A stretch of DNA of 64,000 nucleotides, from positions 44,192,887 to 44,256,886 of the forward strand of contig OZ018393.1 in NCBI GenBank assembly GCA_963969525.1. The letters run 5' to 3'. The notes beneath the pieces were generated by a model. The model was not told the DNA's origin. It worked only from the letters and a program-made list of their open reading frames with translations, and did no database searches. Of the stretch, positions 53,517 to 64,000 are shown piece by piece (within the stretch, counting starts at the first letter, position 1; every line of letters starts with the position of its first letter). Source of the stretch: Ontholestes murinus. Its lineage: Eukaryota > Arthropoda > Insecta > Coleoptera > Staphylinidae. Position numbers and translations under genes: made by a program.

Positions 53517-54188
53517 ATGATGATATTGGTTACTGATGATGATAGTGGTATTACTACCAAACAAGGATCCATCTCAGAAATTATTAAAGCAGTATTAAAA
53601 TCAGAATTATCTGTTATGTTTAAAAGCGAACTAAAAGTGGTTTTAAATGAAATAAGAGCGGATATTCATGATTTAAAAACTAGGATCACCAACTTGGAAT
53701 CAAAAAATGCCTTTAGTGTCTCCGAAACATGTACAAACCGAGCCGTCAGCTCTAATTTGAATGAAACAGTTCTTGAGCTTGAAGATCGACAACGACGGTC
53801 TTCAAATGTGATAGTGTTCAACCTGCCTGAAAATAGTGGTACTGCTGAAGAACGCTTAAATTCTGACAAGCAACTACTAAGGAATATCTTAGATCCGTCA
53901 GTTCCATTTGAACCAATAAAATACTTCAGAATTGGAAAACCCAGTAATAAACCAAGACCAATGAAACTGATTTTTAAAGATAAAAGGTCCGCTACTGATT
54001 TGCTTCGTGTTACTAATATTATGGATACTGGCAACGTTAAATTTAAGAGTGACCTAACAGCTGTCCAAAGAGAACATCTTAAATTTCTCCAATCACAATT
54101 ATCCATGAGAATTAAAAACGGTGAAGATAACATAACAATTAAATATGTTCGTGGTAATCCCCAAATTGTTACGTCTGAAAAAAACTAA
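53517..54188 (+). CDS. LINE family B ORF1 protein: coiled coil, RRM-like and C-terminal RNA-binding domains
   Basis: A 223-codon uninterrupted frame from ATG 53517. Residues about 20-75 form a heptad-rich helix (VLNEIRADIHDLKTRITNLE), then ELEDRQRRSSNVIVFNLPE starts the RRM-like domain (cf. RRxNxIIxNxPE in L1-type ORF1p). EPIKYFRIGKP and RPMKLIFKDKRSATDLL follow. The C-terminal half (TAVQREHLKFLQSQLSMRI, GEDNITIKYVRG) resembles the C-terminal domain. Such proteins trimerise and bind element RNA. No CCHC or PHD finger is present. It ends 35 bp before ORF2, in a separate frame, as expected of a two-ORF LINE. It seems intact. Confidence 0.8.
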   Translation: MMILVTDDDSGITTKQGSISEIIKAVLKSELSVMFKSELKVVLNEIRADIHDLKTRITNLESKNAFSVSETCTNRAVSSNLNETVLELEDRQRRSSNVIVFNLPENSGTAEERLNSDKQLLRNILDPSVPFEPIKYFRIGKPSNKPRPMKLIFKDKRSATDLLRVTNIMDTGNVKFKSDLTAVQREHLKFLQSQLSMRIKNGEDNITIKYVRGNPQIVTSEKN

Positions 54189-55105
54189 TATATTCGTCTG
54201 GTAATTCTAAATTGAATAAAGATATGTTATCTGACCTCACACTTTATTACCAGAACGTAAGAGGTCTGAGAACTAAACTGAGAGATTTTTACTGTTCCTG
54301 TTTGTGTGAAGATTTTGACCTTATTGCACTCAGTGAAACATGGCTGCATCCGGACATCATGGACGCAGAATTATTCGATAAATGATACATTGTTTATCGC
54401 ATGGATAGGTCATCGCTTAACAGCAATAAGACTATAGGCGGCGGTGTCCTGATTAGTGTTAGGAAGGATCTGCCATCGCGTCAATTAGAAACCAATAATT
54501 CAATTGAAATTATAGCTGTCGAAATTTCTGTAAATAAGAATTTTTTTATTATTTGCTGTTGCTACCTTCCTCCTAATGCAAATATTGATATTTATAACCA
54601 GCATGTCAAGACCATCGAGAATATCATGAGAAGCCACCCATCTAGTGAGATGATCATTATTGGAGATTTTAATTTACCTCATATAAAGTGGGTGTCCGAT
54701 GAGGATTGTATTGGGCTTCTTCCGACTAATCTTACACGACCTTCAGAAATGGTACTCTCGGATGGATTGAGTACCCTAGGTCTAAATCAATTTAATGCAG
54801 TTAGCAATCAATTTAATGTGATGCTGGACTTGTGTTTTTCGAACTGATAATATTTCAGTTTGTGAGTGTGCGCCAATTATCAATTGTGATATTTATCATC
54901 CATCCCTTAGTCTGAATATACCTGTAGCTCATGTTAATGTTATTGATGAATGTAATAGTTTTAAATATGATTTTAAGCGTGCGGATTACAACAAAATTAA
55001 TAATTTTCAAAGTAATTTAGATTGGTCCTTTCTTGGAATTTCATCGGATGTAAATACTATTGTATCTATCTTTTATGACGTCATATATTTTGCGATAGAC
55101 ATGTA

Positions 55106-55999
55106 ACAGGTAGGCTGAAAAGTTCGTTGGCTAACACAGTAAAACAATTTTTTTTTGCAAAATTCTATTTTATTATTCAACATAGTTGCCTTCAAGGGCA
55201 GTACAACGATTATAGCGGTCATGTAATTTGTTGATACCATTTTTAAAATACAAATTCTCTTTAGCCTCAAAATAAGCCTCAGTTGCAGTGCTGTCCACTC
55301 GGCTGACTGTCGATTGTACTCTGGAGTGTAGTGAAGGAACCACGTTTTATCCATTGTCACATATCGACGGAAAAATTCGTTTTTATTGCGGTTGAATATC
55401 GTTAAACATTCCTCTGAATCATTGACACGTTGCTGTTTTTGATCGATTGAGAGCTCGCGCGGCACTCACTTTGCACACAGCTTTTGCATGTCCAAATATT
55501 CATGCACAATATGTCCAACACGCTCTTTCGATATCTTCAGAGTCTCAGCTATCTCGATCAGCTTCACTTTACAGCTATTCATTATTGTTTTAAAAACTTT
55601 TTTCACATTTTCGACCGTAACAGCCTCTTTCGGGCGTCCACTGCGTGCACCGTCATTGGTGCTCATTTTGTCCAGTTTAAATTTAGCAAACCACTTCTCA
55701 ACGGTTGATTTTCCTGGTGCAGAGTCCAAATAATGGTCATCAAGCCAAGCTTTAGTTTCAACGATATTTTTTTTCATAATAAAGCAATGCTTTATTAAGG
55801 TACGAAAATCTTTTTTTTCCATATTTTTCACTCTAACAAAAGTTTTTAACTCCCAATGCTATATCTCACGAACTAATTGTCTGACAGCAGTCAAATTTAT
55901 ACACGTGTCGTTTGAAGGTTAGTTCTACTATAAACCTTATGGATTTGATTCTAATAGCACCATCTATGTCTTAGCCTACGAACTTTTCAGCCTACCTGT
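55106..55999 (-). mobile_element. Mariner element (894 bp), internally deleted, in LINE ORF2
   Basis: The terminal repeats ACAGGTAGGCTGAAAAGTTC (left) and its complement (right) are almost identical for about 30 bp. TA flanks both ends (55104-55105 and 56000-56001). Joining the flanks with a single TA restores the LINE reading frame, so the insertion boundaries are exact. Confidence 0.9.
55173..55822 (-). pseudogene. Mariner transposase with central deletion
   Basis: From ATG 55822 (MEKKDFRTLIKHCF): helix-turn-helix with SAPGKSTVEKWFAKF, GARSGRPKEAVT (linker), SKERVGHIVHEYL, then LCAK followed by TGA where relatives have Trp. In the same frame, LSIDQKQQRVNDSEEC and YVTMDKTWFLHYTPE follow, retaining the first catalytic Asp (TMDE became TMDK). 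After SAEWTA the sequence jumps, with a frameshift, to TEAYFEAKENLYFKNG and the natural C-terminus NYVE at 55173. The segments with the second and third catalytic Asp are deleted. It can be mobilised only by another copy's enzyme. Confidence 0.85.
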
Positions 56000-56134
56000 T
56001 ATGTGCCTAAAATAACGACCAAAAGTACTTCATTCCCTTTATGGTTCTCAAAACTTGCAATTCAGTTAGTCAAACTTAAAAAAGATGCTCATAAAAGATG
56101 GAAACAGTCTCTCGAATTAACTGATTATCATTAA

Positions 56135-57949
56135 TTTGCTAACTTAAGAACTAGATGTAAGACCGAAACTGTATTATGCTATAAGAGATATATTGACAAT
56201 GTGGAATTGTCAATTCCACATAATATGAAATCTTTTTGGTCATACGTACATAATAAAAATAAAAGTCATGCTATTCCGGTATCGATTGCATATGGTACCA
56301 AAATTGCATCAACTAGCCTAGGCATTGCTAATTTATTCGCTGATTATTTTTCATCAGTTTACAGACCCTCCACAATTTTGAATTTTTCATTTGAGCCTCA
56401 TTCTCTTATTAATTTAAATAATGTTCCAATTTCACTAGATAATATCTCCAGTGCACTGTTTTCAATGAATCCCAATAGGAGTGTTGGTCCGGATAATGTT
56501 CCACTAATATTTATACGTAATTGTCACGAAACTCTAACAAGTCCTTTATATTTTATATTTTCGCTGTCGTTGAATACGGGCGTATTTCCTAACCTGTGGA
56601 AAGAATCGTATGTGATACCTATCCATAAATCAATGTCAAGGTCAAAGGTCGAGAATTACAGGCCAATCTCAATTTTATGCTCGATGGCGAAACTATTTGA
56701 GAAAGTTGTCTACCAGCCGTTGTTTGAAGTATTTCGCAGAGTTATTGTCGATTCTCAACACGGCTTCTTTGCTACCAGGTCCACTTTAACTAATTTATTC
56801 ATTTACACAGATTATATACATGTAGCTCTAGAAAGCAATGCTGAAGTCCATGCTATTTACACGGACTTCAGCAAAGCATTCGACTCCGTTAATCACTCTA
56901 TTCTTGTTAAAAAATTGCAGTGTTATGGTCTGTGTAATCCACTATTAAGTTGGTTCTCAAAATATCTATCTGAGAGAAAGCAATTTGTAAAAATTAAATT
57001 CCAACTGTCTCAATCTTACATCGCAACGCCAGGTGTTCCACAAGGGTCCAATCTGGGCCCATTATTATTTATTATTTTTATAAATGATTTGTCTCAGATA
57101 CTAAAGTGCCCTCATCTCCTTTTTGCCGATGACTTAAAGCTTTTTTGTAAAGTGGAAACTATTCGTGATTGTATTAGAATCCAGGATGACATTGAATCTA
57201 TACATAACTGGTGCCTTTTAAATGATATGAAGCTAAATATTGACAAGTGCTATTACATATCTTTTTCGCATTGCAAAAAACCATTAAAGTTTCAATACAC
57301 CCTAAACAACTCTAACATTAAACAAGTTAACTTAGTAAAAGATCTTGGCGTTTTCCTGGATTGTAAACTCTCATTTAGTTCTCACATTGACTATGTAGTT
57401 AATAAGGCGAATAGGGCCCTAGGATTTATAAAGCGTATGTCGGCTGACTTAAATAATATACGTACATTCACTATTTTATACAACACTCTTGTACGATCTC
57501 ACTTTGATTATTGTAGAACAATCTGGTCGCCTTCTTATGTAACACACATCAATCGGATCGAACAAGTCCAAAATAGATTTTTAAAGTTTATGTTACATAG
57601 GTTGAACTGCATTGGCGTCCATTTATCAATTGACCAAACTATGTTGTATCTTGGATTAACCTCGTTATACCGACGCGGAATGGAAATAGATATGTGCTTT
57701 CTGTACAAAATTGTTAATAATTTTATTGATTCAACTAAACTTACTTCACTCATTAAATACCATGTTCCTGCGAGGTTAGTACGTAGCCAGCTATTTCTGC
57801 ACAACTACTTTTGTAGGACTACATGTGGCTTAAATTGCCCTTTGTCTAGGTTAGCACGTGTCGCGAACAATATTTGTAATGAAATAGAGTTTGTAGGTAT
57901 ACCATTTAGTTTATTTAAAAGGCGCCTTAAACAGATAAGGTTAAATTGA
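56135..57949 (+). pseudogene. LINE family B ORF2, reverse transcriptase portion (open)
   Basis: Continuous text: FWSYVHNKNKSHAIP (linker), NRSVGPDNVPLIFI, VIPIHKSMSRSKVENYRPIS, QHGFFATRSTLTN, IYTDFSKAFDSVNHSIL (motif A), GVPQGSNLGPLLFIIFINDL (motif B), LLFADDLKLF (catalytic ADD), KDLGVFLDCKLSFSSH and WSPSYVTHINRIEQVQNRFL. All RT catalytic residues are intact, in contrast to the damaged EN half upstream. Domain order and C-terminus match the family B copy at 19913-22259. Confidence 0.8.
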
Positions 57950-58194
57950 ATTAGTATCCATTTCTTATTTAACTTATTTATGTTAGTTACTTTCTGGTGT
58001 TTACTATCTTAATCTTTGTCTTGTATTGTATTACTCCGTATATATGTATGAAACTGTATTTACATTGTATATATGTTTTTGAATGGCATGTTTGTTAAAT
58101 AAATATTATTATTATTATTATTAATAGAAGACATGAATTATGCTTCTAATTCTATGTTATAATTTTTCTGGAAGCATTGCCTTATTAAAATACA

Positions 58195-58447
58195 ATTCGT
58201 TGGCTATAAGTTGTTTGCACAAGGCATACGCGAAAATACGTTGAAATTTATTGAATTGTTTTTAAGTGAATGGAAGTTTTACTCACGGATCGAACAAACT
58301 GAGTCAGGAGAATGCGAACTAAATAAAAACGTTGTGCAAAGTTTACCCTTAGGTCCTACTTTGTTTCCTCTCTTTTCTTTTGACTTTGACATAAATAAGG
58401 ATTATATGATCAATGTAGATGATTACATCTTAACTGTTCTCACTTAA
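58195..58447 (+). pseudogene. LINE RT fragment (motif B region)
   Basis: The frame contains LKFIELFLSEWKFYSRIEQT, then VVQSLPLGPTLFPLFSFDFD and MINVDDYILTVL. Compared with LINE RTs this is the ...YLSxRxFxxxI, VxQGSxLGPTLFxLFxxD and xxxVDD blocks. It is too short and altered to assign a family. Confidence 0.45.
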
Positions 58448-58449
58448 GA

Positions 58450-59412
58450 TAAGCTCAATCACCGATTAAATTGCAAATAATAGATGACGAAATTAGTGAT
58501 TAACAATAATTAATTGTTTATTAAATTATTGTTTGTTAAAATCAATTAACTACACATTTTTTTTCTAATAAGATAGCAATCTTGTTTTAGAAGAAATTAA
58601 TTTTAAGAAAAATCTTATAACGGTTATATATTTTAAATTAATAAATAAAAATATTTGTACCTAATATATAATAACAGAATAAAAAATATCAAGACATTTT
58701 TCAGAGTAAGTTGTTGATGGAATTAAAAGATAATATTTACAAAACAAATAATTAGAACATCGAAAATAAATAAAATATAGATAAATAAAGTTTATCGCAG
58801 AATATATCACAAAAACTTAAAGAACTAAATAGGACGGATAAATAACACTGAAACACTTGACTGGCCAAATTAATAAAACATATATTCAAAAGTCAATATA
58901 ATAATAAATAAGTAAAAATAAATAAAATTTAATGTAAAACCTTAATGATACACATTAATGATATATCAAATCTACTCAATTGCAATTTAAAGTTATTAAC
59001 TGATGAAATAAATAAATTGAAATCTACGTCTCCGGTTAATTTATCATAATTCTGCAAATGGGACTAAATACGTCATAATTAGTACAATGAAAACTTTCGA
59101 TTAAAAATTGCGAATCAATAAAACCATTTAATAACTTATGAATTATATATAAATCGATTATAATTCACCTACATTACAACGATTAAATCCGCATTATATC
59201 CACCATTCTACTATGACTAAATTGTTACCTGCTGTTCCCCAGTCTAGCTAATATAATTTGCAAAAATGTACCCCTAATAATATTGAATATGCGCATGCAT
59301 GATGCATATTCTAATTCTATTCATACACTAAAGTTCTTAGTATATTTGTAGTTTATTTTTTCCCCGTTGGTATTTTTGGATATTTTGTAAAATGCTTCTA
59401 CTAAGTGTCTTG
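58450..59412. other. AT-rich intergenic DNA, no gene seen
   Basis: No coding frame or repeat boundary found. Confidence 0.5.
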
Positions 59413-60640
59413 TTATATAAATTCCTCTTGTTTCATTTCATTTAGTTTGAAAGTATTACCTTTTCTACATTTTTTATTATATAATAATAATATTGTGGCA
59501 CAGGCAGTAAATGATGAATGACCTGATATTAAAAATTTGTGGTCTATAATTTCCACATAATTTTCCATCGATTGAACAATTTTTAACCACATTAAACATA
59601 TTTTGATGATTCTATTTTGTCCTCCACACACGTCACTATATGAAGTGATATATTTTTCACTTTTTAGGGTTTTAAGGTGTCTGAAGAGGCATGAAGCCAC
59701 TTCTTGGGAACCTCTAGAAGATTTTTTTCATCCCAAGCGTACATGTATACATTATCGTTGTGGAAATTGTGTATGCCTAAATTTAAAATATACATGTTGT
59801 ATTTATAATAAGCTACTGAAGTAGTTAGCTTTGGGAATGGTAACGCAATGTAAAAGAAAAGCCAAAATAATGAGATAGATTACTTGATACTAGTTCTTGA
59901 TCTTGTTTTAACGCATTTCTAGCTAATTCTGCTAGTTTTAAATTAATATCATGTTATTCCATAAGTTTTTTCTCTTCTTCTTGGGTTTCTGATGCGTTAA
60001 CTTAAATGTTTAATAGATCACATTTTTGGCATGTGTCTTTGCGCTGTGGGTGGAATTGTAGATTAAAATCTTTTTTTGAATATTTTTCTAAAAGTCCATT
60101 CATTAACTGCTTCTGAATTATTTTACTTGACATAGAAGTTCATACAAATCAAACTTTTTTATAGTCATTTCACGATGTAGATATTTTCTATTGGGAGTAT
60201 TTTCGTATAATAGGATTCAAATTTCGAGAAACTGTTAATATGGATTTGAAGAACCATATTTGCTTTATCCCACATTTTTCTCGACGATCCAAACAAACGC
60301 CCACGTAAATCGTTGCCTACATTTTTAAATTATTACACACGTTTCAATCGTCCTTCACTTATTTAAAAAGTGTGTAAAATTAATTTTTTACAAACAGAAA
60401 TTTTCACCAGTACGTAAAACTCTCATTTCTGTATGAACTCTTTCCGTTTCTCAGACGTCTTCTTTTTAAAGTACAGCGTTTCGTCGCTTCATATAGCAAT
60501 ATATTTTGCTTATTGAAGTCTCCTAAGTTCCGAAACATTTCAAAAATACGTTTTCTATCTATTTATTTTGAAAAACTTTGGCAGGTATAATTTTTCCCGT
60601 TTGTGTATCGTATCTTTTCCCCGAATTTCCTTTAATTTTA
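59413..60640 (-). pseudogene. Decayed multi-copy insect protein of unknown function (SDxCGGQNR family)
   Basis: Blocks appear in order on the minus strand: VWDKANMVLQIHINSF-like and KYLHREMTIKKFDLYELL (about 60140-60280), FNLQFHPQRKDTCQKCD (about 60010-60070), LKLAELARNALKQDQEL (about 59895-59945), SVAYYKYNMYILNLGIHNFH with YMYAWDE (about 59740-59825), then ASCLFRHL, SYSDVCGGQNRIIKICLMWL and DHKFLISGHS in the open segment 59413-59700. I recognise this set as a recurrent, often multi-copy, insect protein family of unknown function, probably a transposon-type protein; this rests on memory. Stops and frameshifts occur between blocks. Confidence 0.6.
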
Positions 60641-61197
60641 CGAAGTTTCTGAATATAATAATAATAATAATAATAAGCCTTTATTATCCAACAGTTTACA
60701 AAGAAACTAATAACAGGATAACATAAAATAATAACTAACTAAATAATTGTTACAAAATTTAATTATATTCTAATATATAACGTAAAACGTTTATGTAAAA
60801 ATTTCTGAAGTGTTGATAAGTTTACATGAAATATATCAATCTCATTCGATATAATATTTGCTGACTTGCACATTGAGATGATTGGGGAATGTAAATGATG
60901 TGTGGTATTTGCACGGATATTATAAAATGTATGTTTATATCTACTTATTGTTCTGTTAATAGAGAAATTTAATTTTGAAAGGATATATGAATCACGAATA
61001 TTGTATATGAATACTACTTGGGCGATCCTTCGTCGATTTTTAAGTGATTCTATACCAAATTATTTCTCCAGTTCCGTGGATGAATCGGGTATTGATGGTG
61101 TTTTCTGTAATAAAGTGCCTTTAAGAATTTCCGTTGAATTTTCCAATTTCTTGAATGTGAATATTAGACTTAGGATTCCATACTATTGAACAATATT

Positions 61198-62310
61198 CTA
61201 GATTGCTACGTATAAAAGCATAATAGAAGGAAATAAGAGGTTGCAGGCTCTTAAATGACTATTACGTAGCAGAAATCCCAACATACTATAGCTTGATTTA
61301 ACAAGATATGAAATATGGCTATTGAAGTTTAATTTATTGTCAAAATAAATACCAAGGTCACGAAACATTACCACAGACTCTAAATTTAACAAATTAAGTT
61401 TATAGGAAAATTTAACTTAGTTTAATTTTCTACTAAATGTCATTGATTTGCATTTACATATATTTCATTCTAATCTGTTGCTAACACTCCACTCGTATAA
61501 TTTATCTAAATCTTCCTGAAGAATCAAGCAGTCTTCAGAGTTTTTAACTATCCTAAATAGTTTTAGGTCCTCTGCATAGAGTAGACAGTCAGACCTAAAG
61601 CATTTAGTAATATCATTAACAAAAATCAGGAATAGTAGGGGTCCAAGATTTGATCCCTGTGGAACACCACTAGGGCAAATAAAAGTGCGTGATTTAAAAG
61701 ATCGGTATTCAACATAACCGATTCTGTTTCGTAAATAACTGTTAAAATGACTAATTAGATCATTGTCAAATCCAAAAGAATGTAATTTGTTAATAATTAG
61801 TGCATGATCGACTTTATCGAATGCTTTAGAAAAATCTGTAAAAATTACATCAACTTGAATATTGCTGACGATTATCTAGAGCACTCGATATAAAATCCGT
61901 GAAGTGGCATAAATTTGTGGTTGTTGATTTATATTTAACAAATCCATGCTGTTTTTGTGTTATGTATTGGCTACAATGGTTGTATATAGCATTATACATC
62001 ATTATTTCAAAAACTTTGGCAAAGTTCGAGATTATAGATATAGGTCTATAATTAACAATTGTGTCAATTGCTTTACTCTTATGTACTGGAACAATTTAGG
62101 ATATTTTCCAAATTTCCTGAAATTTATTTGATTTTAATATTAAATTATAAATATTTAGAAGAGGTACTCCTAATATATCCCTACAATCACGTATAACGAG
62201 TGCTGGAATATTATCTGGTCCCATTGTTAGATTAGATTTTAATTTCATTATCACTTTTAAGTAGTCTTCTAAGCTAAAACATTTAACAGATAATACATTA
62301 GATTCAATAT
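61198..62310 (-). pseudogene. LINE family B-like ORF2, reverse transcriptase (broken)
   Basis: From right to left: NIPALVIRDC (about 62180-62210), YRPISIISNFAKVFE-like text (about 61995-62050), QKQHGFVKYKSTTTN (about 61920-61955), SKAFDKVDHALIINKL (motif A, about 61790-61840), GVPQGSNLGPLLFLIFVNDI (motif B, about 61615-61675), LLYAEDLKLF (about 61560-61590) and FRDLGIYFDNKLNFNSHI (61300-61370). The active site is YAED instead of YADD: the first of the two metal-binding Asp is Glu. Confidence 0.75.
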
Positions 62311-62314
62311 ATAT

Positions 62315-62815
62315 TTAATCAAGATTGTTATTAGGGGAGAAACTCTTATCATTATATACGGAAGAAAATTGTGATGCAAATGCATTAGTTATATCGGAAG
62401 GAGTGTTAAAATATTTCTTATTTTGTTTCATTCTACCAGGAATTCTGGTGGTTGACTTACGCTCATTTATGAACGACCAAAACTTTTTGGGATCACGTTT
62501 AATGTTAGATTCAGATTGATCTATATACATGTTAAAATCCGAGTTAATATTATTTTTGACAATGGAGCGATATTTTGACAATTGTCTTTTATTAAATGAT
62601 GAATTATACTTTCTATATAAATTATACCAATGCCGTTTACGTTTAATGTTGCATATAGTCATTTTAGAAAACCACTTAGGAAATTTACTATGTTTGGTAT
62701 TAACTAGCGGCACACTCAAGCTAATGTATTGTTGTAAAATTTTATACAACTCAGAACAGGCGGCATTTACATCATTTTGTTCAACTACTGACGACCAATT
62801 AGTATCATACACCAA
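62315..62815 (-). pseudogene. LINE family B-like ORF2, EN-RT linker
   Basis: A 166-codon open segment typical of the linker in this LINE group: VPLVNTKHSKFPKWFSKMTI, KRHWYNLYRKYNSS, KRDPKKFWSFINERKS and ITNAFASQFSSVY (the hxxAFxxxFxxVY block before the RT). Its counterpart in the element at 53380-58125 reads HKRWKQSLELT, MKSFWSYVHNKNKS, IANLFADYFSSVY. Confidence 0.75.
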
Positions 62816-62879
62816 CTTATATAGTAAAGCATAATTAGCTTTTTTAAAATTATATTAAATTATATTGTGGGATGTCAGA

Positions 62880-63511
62880 CCGAAACATTTTCTTTGAATG
62901 AGAGATATACGAGTAATTCATAGTAAGCGTAGGATGATATAAATCTTCTTTAACAAGGGGAGAGCAAATGACTAAGTCTAACATTTTTTGATAACTGTTT
63001 CGTATGTCATTGACGTGTTTTGCGGAATGAAAGTTAATAAAATTTGATATTATATTAGATTTTGCACAATTTAAATTCGGATAGTCTGGTACATTACAAT
63101 CACCAGCAATAATAAATGAGTTTTCTAAAATAGACTGACATTCTAATTCATTAAATATACTTTCATAATATGTAGTTGGAGATTGTGGTGAAATTTACAA
63201 AACTACAAAATTATTATTTTGTTAGATATATTAGCGCGTACACAGGTTACGTCTATATTAGAGTTGACTTTAATACGTATTTCTTCCGTTAAAATACGAT
63301 TAGAAACAGCGATTAAAGTACCACCACCTCGGCCTGTCCTGCGATCGGTCCTAAATACTTGGTACGATGATGTAAATAGTTCAGAATCACGCAAAGAGTC
63401 ATTTGCCCATGTTTCTGTTAGGAGGAAAATGTTATAATCATCAACTTCCAAAGCGTTATTAAAAAAAGTTTGAGTTTTAGTATTCAGTCCACGCACGTTT
63501 TGATAATACAA
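62880..63511 (-). pseudogene. LINE family B-like ORF2, endonuclease (broken)
   Basis: 63203-63511 gives YYQNVRGLNTKTQTF, IFLLTETWAND (catalytic Glu) and GRGGGTLIAVSNRI. Further on, with frameshifts, SPTTYYESIF and FIIAGDCNVPDYPN (GDFN as GDCN, about 63095-63130), then MLDLVICS (about 62955-62985) and a damaged C-terminus near 62880. The start overlaps the end of ORF1 by about 35 bp in another frame. Confidence 0.7.
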
Positions 63512-64000
63512 TTTTAGTTCCGTTTTTTTGTTTGATTATATATGGCATTCCATCATTGTATTTTACTGTAACTTCTTCTCCATTCTGTCTCCGAGATCTG
63601 CAGTCATGAAGAATTTTCTTCTTCTTTTCATTTTCTCTGTGTGTTAAGTCCTTATTTATGTAAATGCCTGAGCACTCATTGTATTTTCGTAGGTTATTAG
63701 AATTTTTAAGGATGTTTTGTGCTATTTCTGATGAGTCAAATACTACCTTTATAGGACGAGACTTAGAATCATTTCGTCTAGTACCTAGCCTATAAATCTT
63801 TGACACGTTTGAAGAAACTTGTTTTTGATACTATTTTACTTATAACATTCATAACGTTAAAGCGCTCGTTATGTTTATTTTCATTTTCTTTAATATTTGT
63901 AATAATAATATTCTTTTGCCTAATTTTCTGTTCACGTAGTTCATTAAATCCTTGGTCTAGTGTGTCATTTGTGGTTTCGGGAATAGAGCGTGGCTGACTA
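63477..64000 (-). pseudogene. LINE family B-like ORF1, C-terminal two thirds
   Basis: Enters from the right edge: KNIIITNIKENENKHNERF (RRM-like start), a frameshift near 63810, then SKIYRLGTRRNDSKSRPIKV and VFDSSEIAQNILKNSNN, HRENEKKKKILHDC and GEEVTVKYNDGMPYIIKQ to the stop at 63477. The order of blocks is the same as in the ORF1 at 53517-54188 (KYFRIGKP...RPMKLIF...NITIKYVRGNPQIV). Confidence 0.7.

Larger units (their letters stand above)
54224..57949 (+). pseudogene. LINE family B ORF2 (endonuclease-RT), broken
   Basis: Starts ATG 54224: LYYQNVRGLRTKL, IALSETWLHP (catalytic Glu), TGA at 54383-54385, then GGGVLISVRKD, CCCYLPPNAN and IIGDFNLPH (GDFN), MLDLCFS. A one-base shift near 54845 leads to the EN end and linker up to 55103, where a mariner interrupts between codons for M and Y/V. 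After it the frame resumes (VPKITTKSTSFP), has a TAA at 56132-56134, and stays open from 56135 to 57949. Confidence 0.8.
53380..58125 (+). mobile_element. LINE family B, full-length scale, interrupted by mariner
   Basis: ORF1 (53517-54188), then ORF2 with EN and RT (54224-57949), then a 3' UTR ending in AAATAAATATT and an (ATT)n tail at about 58099-58125. It begins immediately after the tail of the family A copy. ORF2 contains two in-frame stops, one frameshift and a mariner insertion. The 5' end is placed approximately because no flanking duplication could be found. Confidence 0.8.
60653..64000 (-). mobile_element. LINE family B-like, decayed, runs off right edge
   Basis: The tail is at 60653-60678 (top strand (ATA)n then AGCCTTTATTATCC). 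On the minus strand: RT (61198-62300), linker (62315-62815), EN (62880-63511) and ORF1 (63477 to edge). ORF1 and ORF2 relics are both present, so the copy was long, but most segments carry breaks. Confidence 0.8.

Noticed and set aside
53666..54133. 155-codon minus-strand frame opposite LINE ORF1
   Set aside because: It is the antisense shadow of the well-supported plus-strand ORF1 at 53517-54188.
1..64000. CRISPR arrays, bacterial operons, rRNA genes
   Set aside because: No regularly spaced repeats, no ribosome-binding-site-led gene clusters and no rRNA-like sequence; the window is eukaryotic.

Overview
The window looks like repeat-dense insect nuclear DNA. It is strongly AT-rich and holds no bacterial-style operon. 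Nearly every coding signal is a transposable element in some stage of decay. A beetle or similar insect fits the abundance of non-LTR retrotransposons (LINEs) with (ATT)n-type tails plus mariner, Gypsy and Penelope elements, but the sequence does not fix the species. I found no intact host protein gene. The only host-like hints are a possible minus-strand 5' exon near 50.1-50.3 kb and a less AT-rich island near 8.3-8.8 kb. Where a reading frame has no ATG, the start given is the first supported residue.

Layout. 1-6.2 kb: minus-strand LINE debris (ORF1 zinc finger at the left edge, an endonuclease-RT copy at 2.0-4.5 kb, a decayed copy at 4.6-6.2 kb) and a plus-strand RT relic. 6.7-11 kb: three copies of a roughly 190-270 bp repeat flanked by 10-13 bp target duplications. 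One copy sits inside a decayed multi-copy insect protein of unknown function and one is a back-to-back inversion. 11.1-14 kb: a decayed minus-strand LINE. 14.7-18.6 kb: the most complete minus-strand LINE (family A), with PHD-type zinc-finger ORF1 and EN-RT ORF2 broken by one stop and one frameshift. 19.9-22.3 kb: a family B LINE with an internal deletion that removes the endonuclease. 22.3-26.1 kb: no genes, one fold-back. 26.2-28 kb: IS630/Tc1/mariner-superfamily transposase remains. 28.1-30 kb: plus-strand LINE. 31-37.8 kb: two pieces of a minus-strand Gypsy element, the first carrying a deleted mariner. 38-40.4 kb: empty apart from a fold-back at its start. 40.4-45.7 kb: LINE relics and Penelope-like pieces (RT end, GIY-YIG nuclease) in both orientations. 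46.4-48.3 kb: a 1.8-kb fold-back element with roughly 0.8-kb arms around the N-terminal helix-turn-helix of a transposase. 48.4-48.8 kb: a LINE gag zinc-knuckle relic. 51.0-53.4 kb: a family A LINE, 5'-truncated, with an unbroken EN-end/RT frame of 747 codons. 53.4-58.1 kb: a full-length-scale family B LINE (ORF1 plus EN-RT) interrupted by an 894-bp mariner. 59.4-60.6 kb: a second decayed multi-copy insect protein. 60.65-64 kb: another family B LINE running off the right edge.

Working relations. ORF1 proteins bind element RNA. EN-RT ORF2 proteins nick the target and reverse-transcribe, and could in principle have mobilised the short retroposon-like repeat. Mariner and fold-back elements depend on transposases supplied elsewhere. 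The nesting gives relative ages: the mariners are younger than the Gypsy and LINE they interrupt, and the short repeat is younger than the unknown gene it splits.
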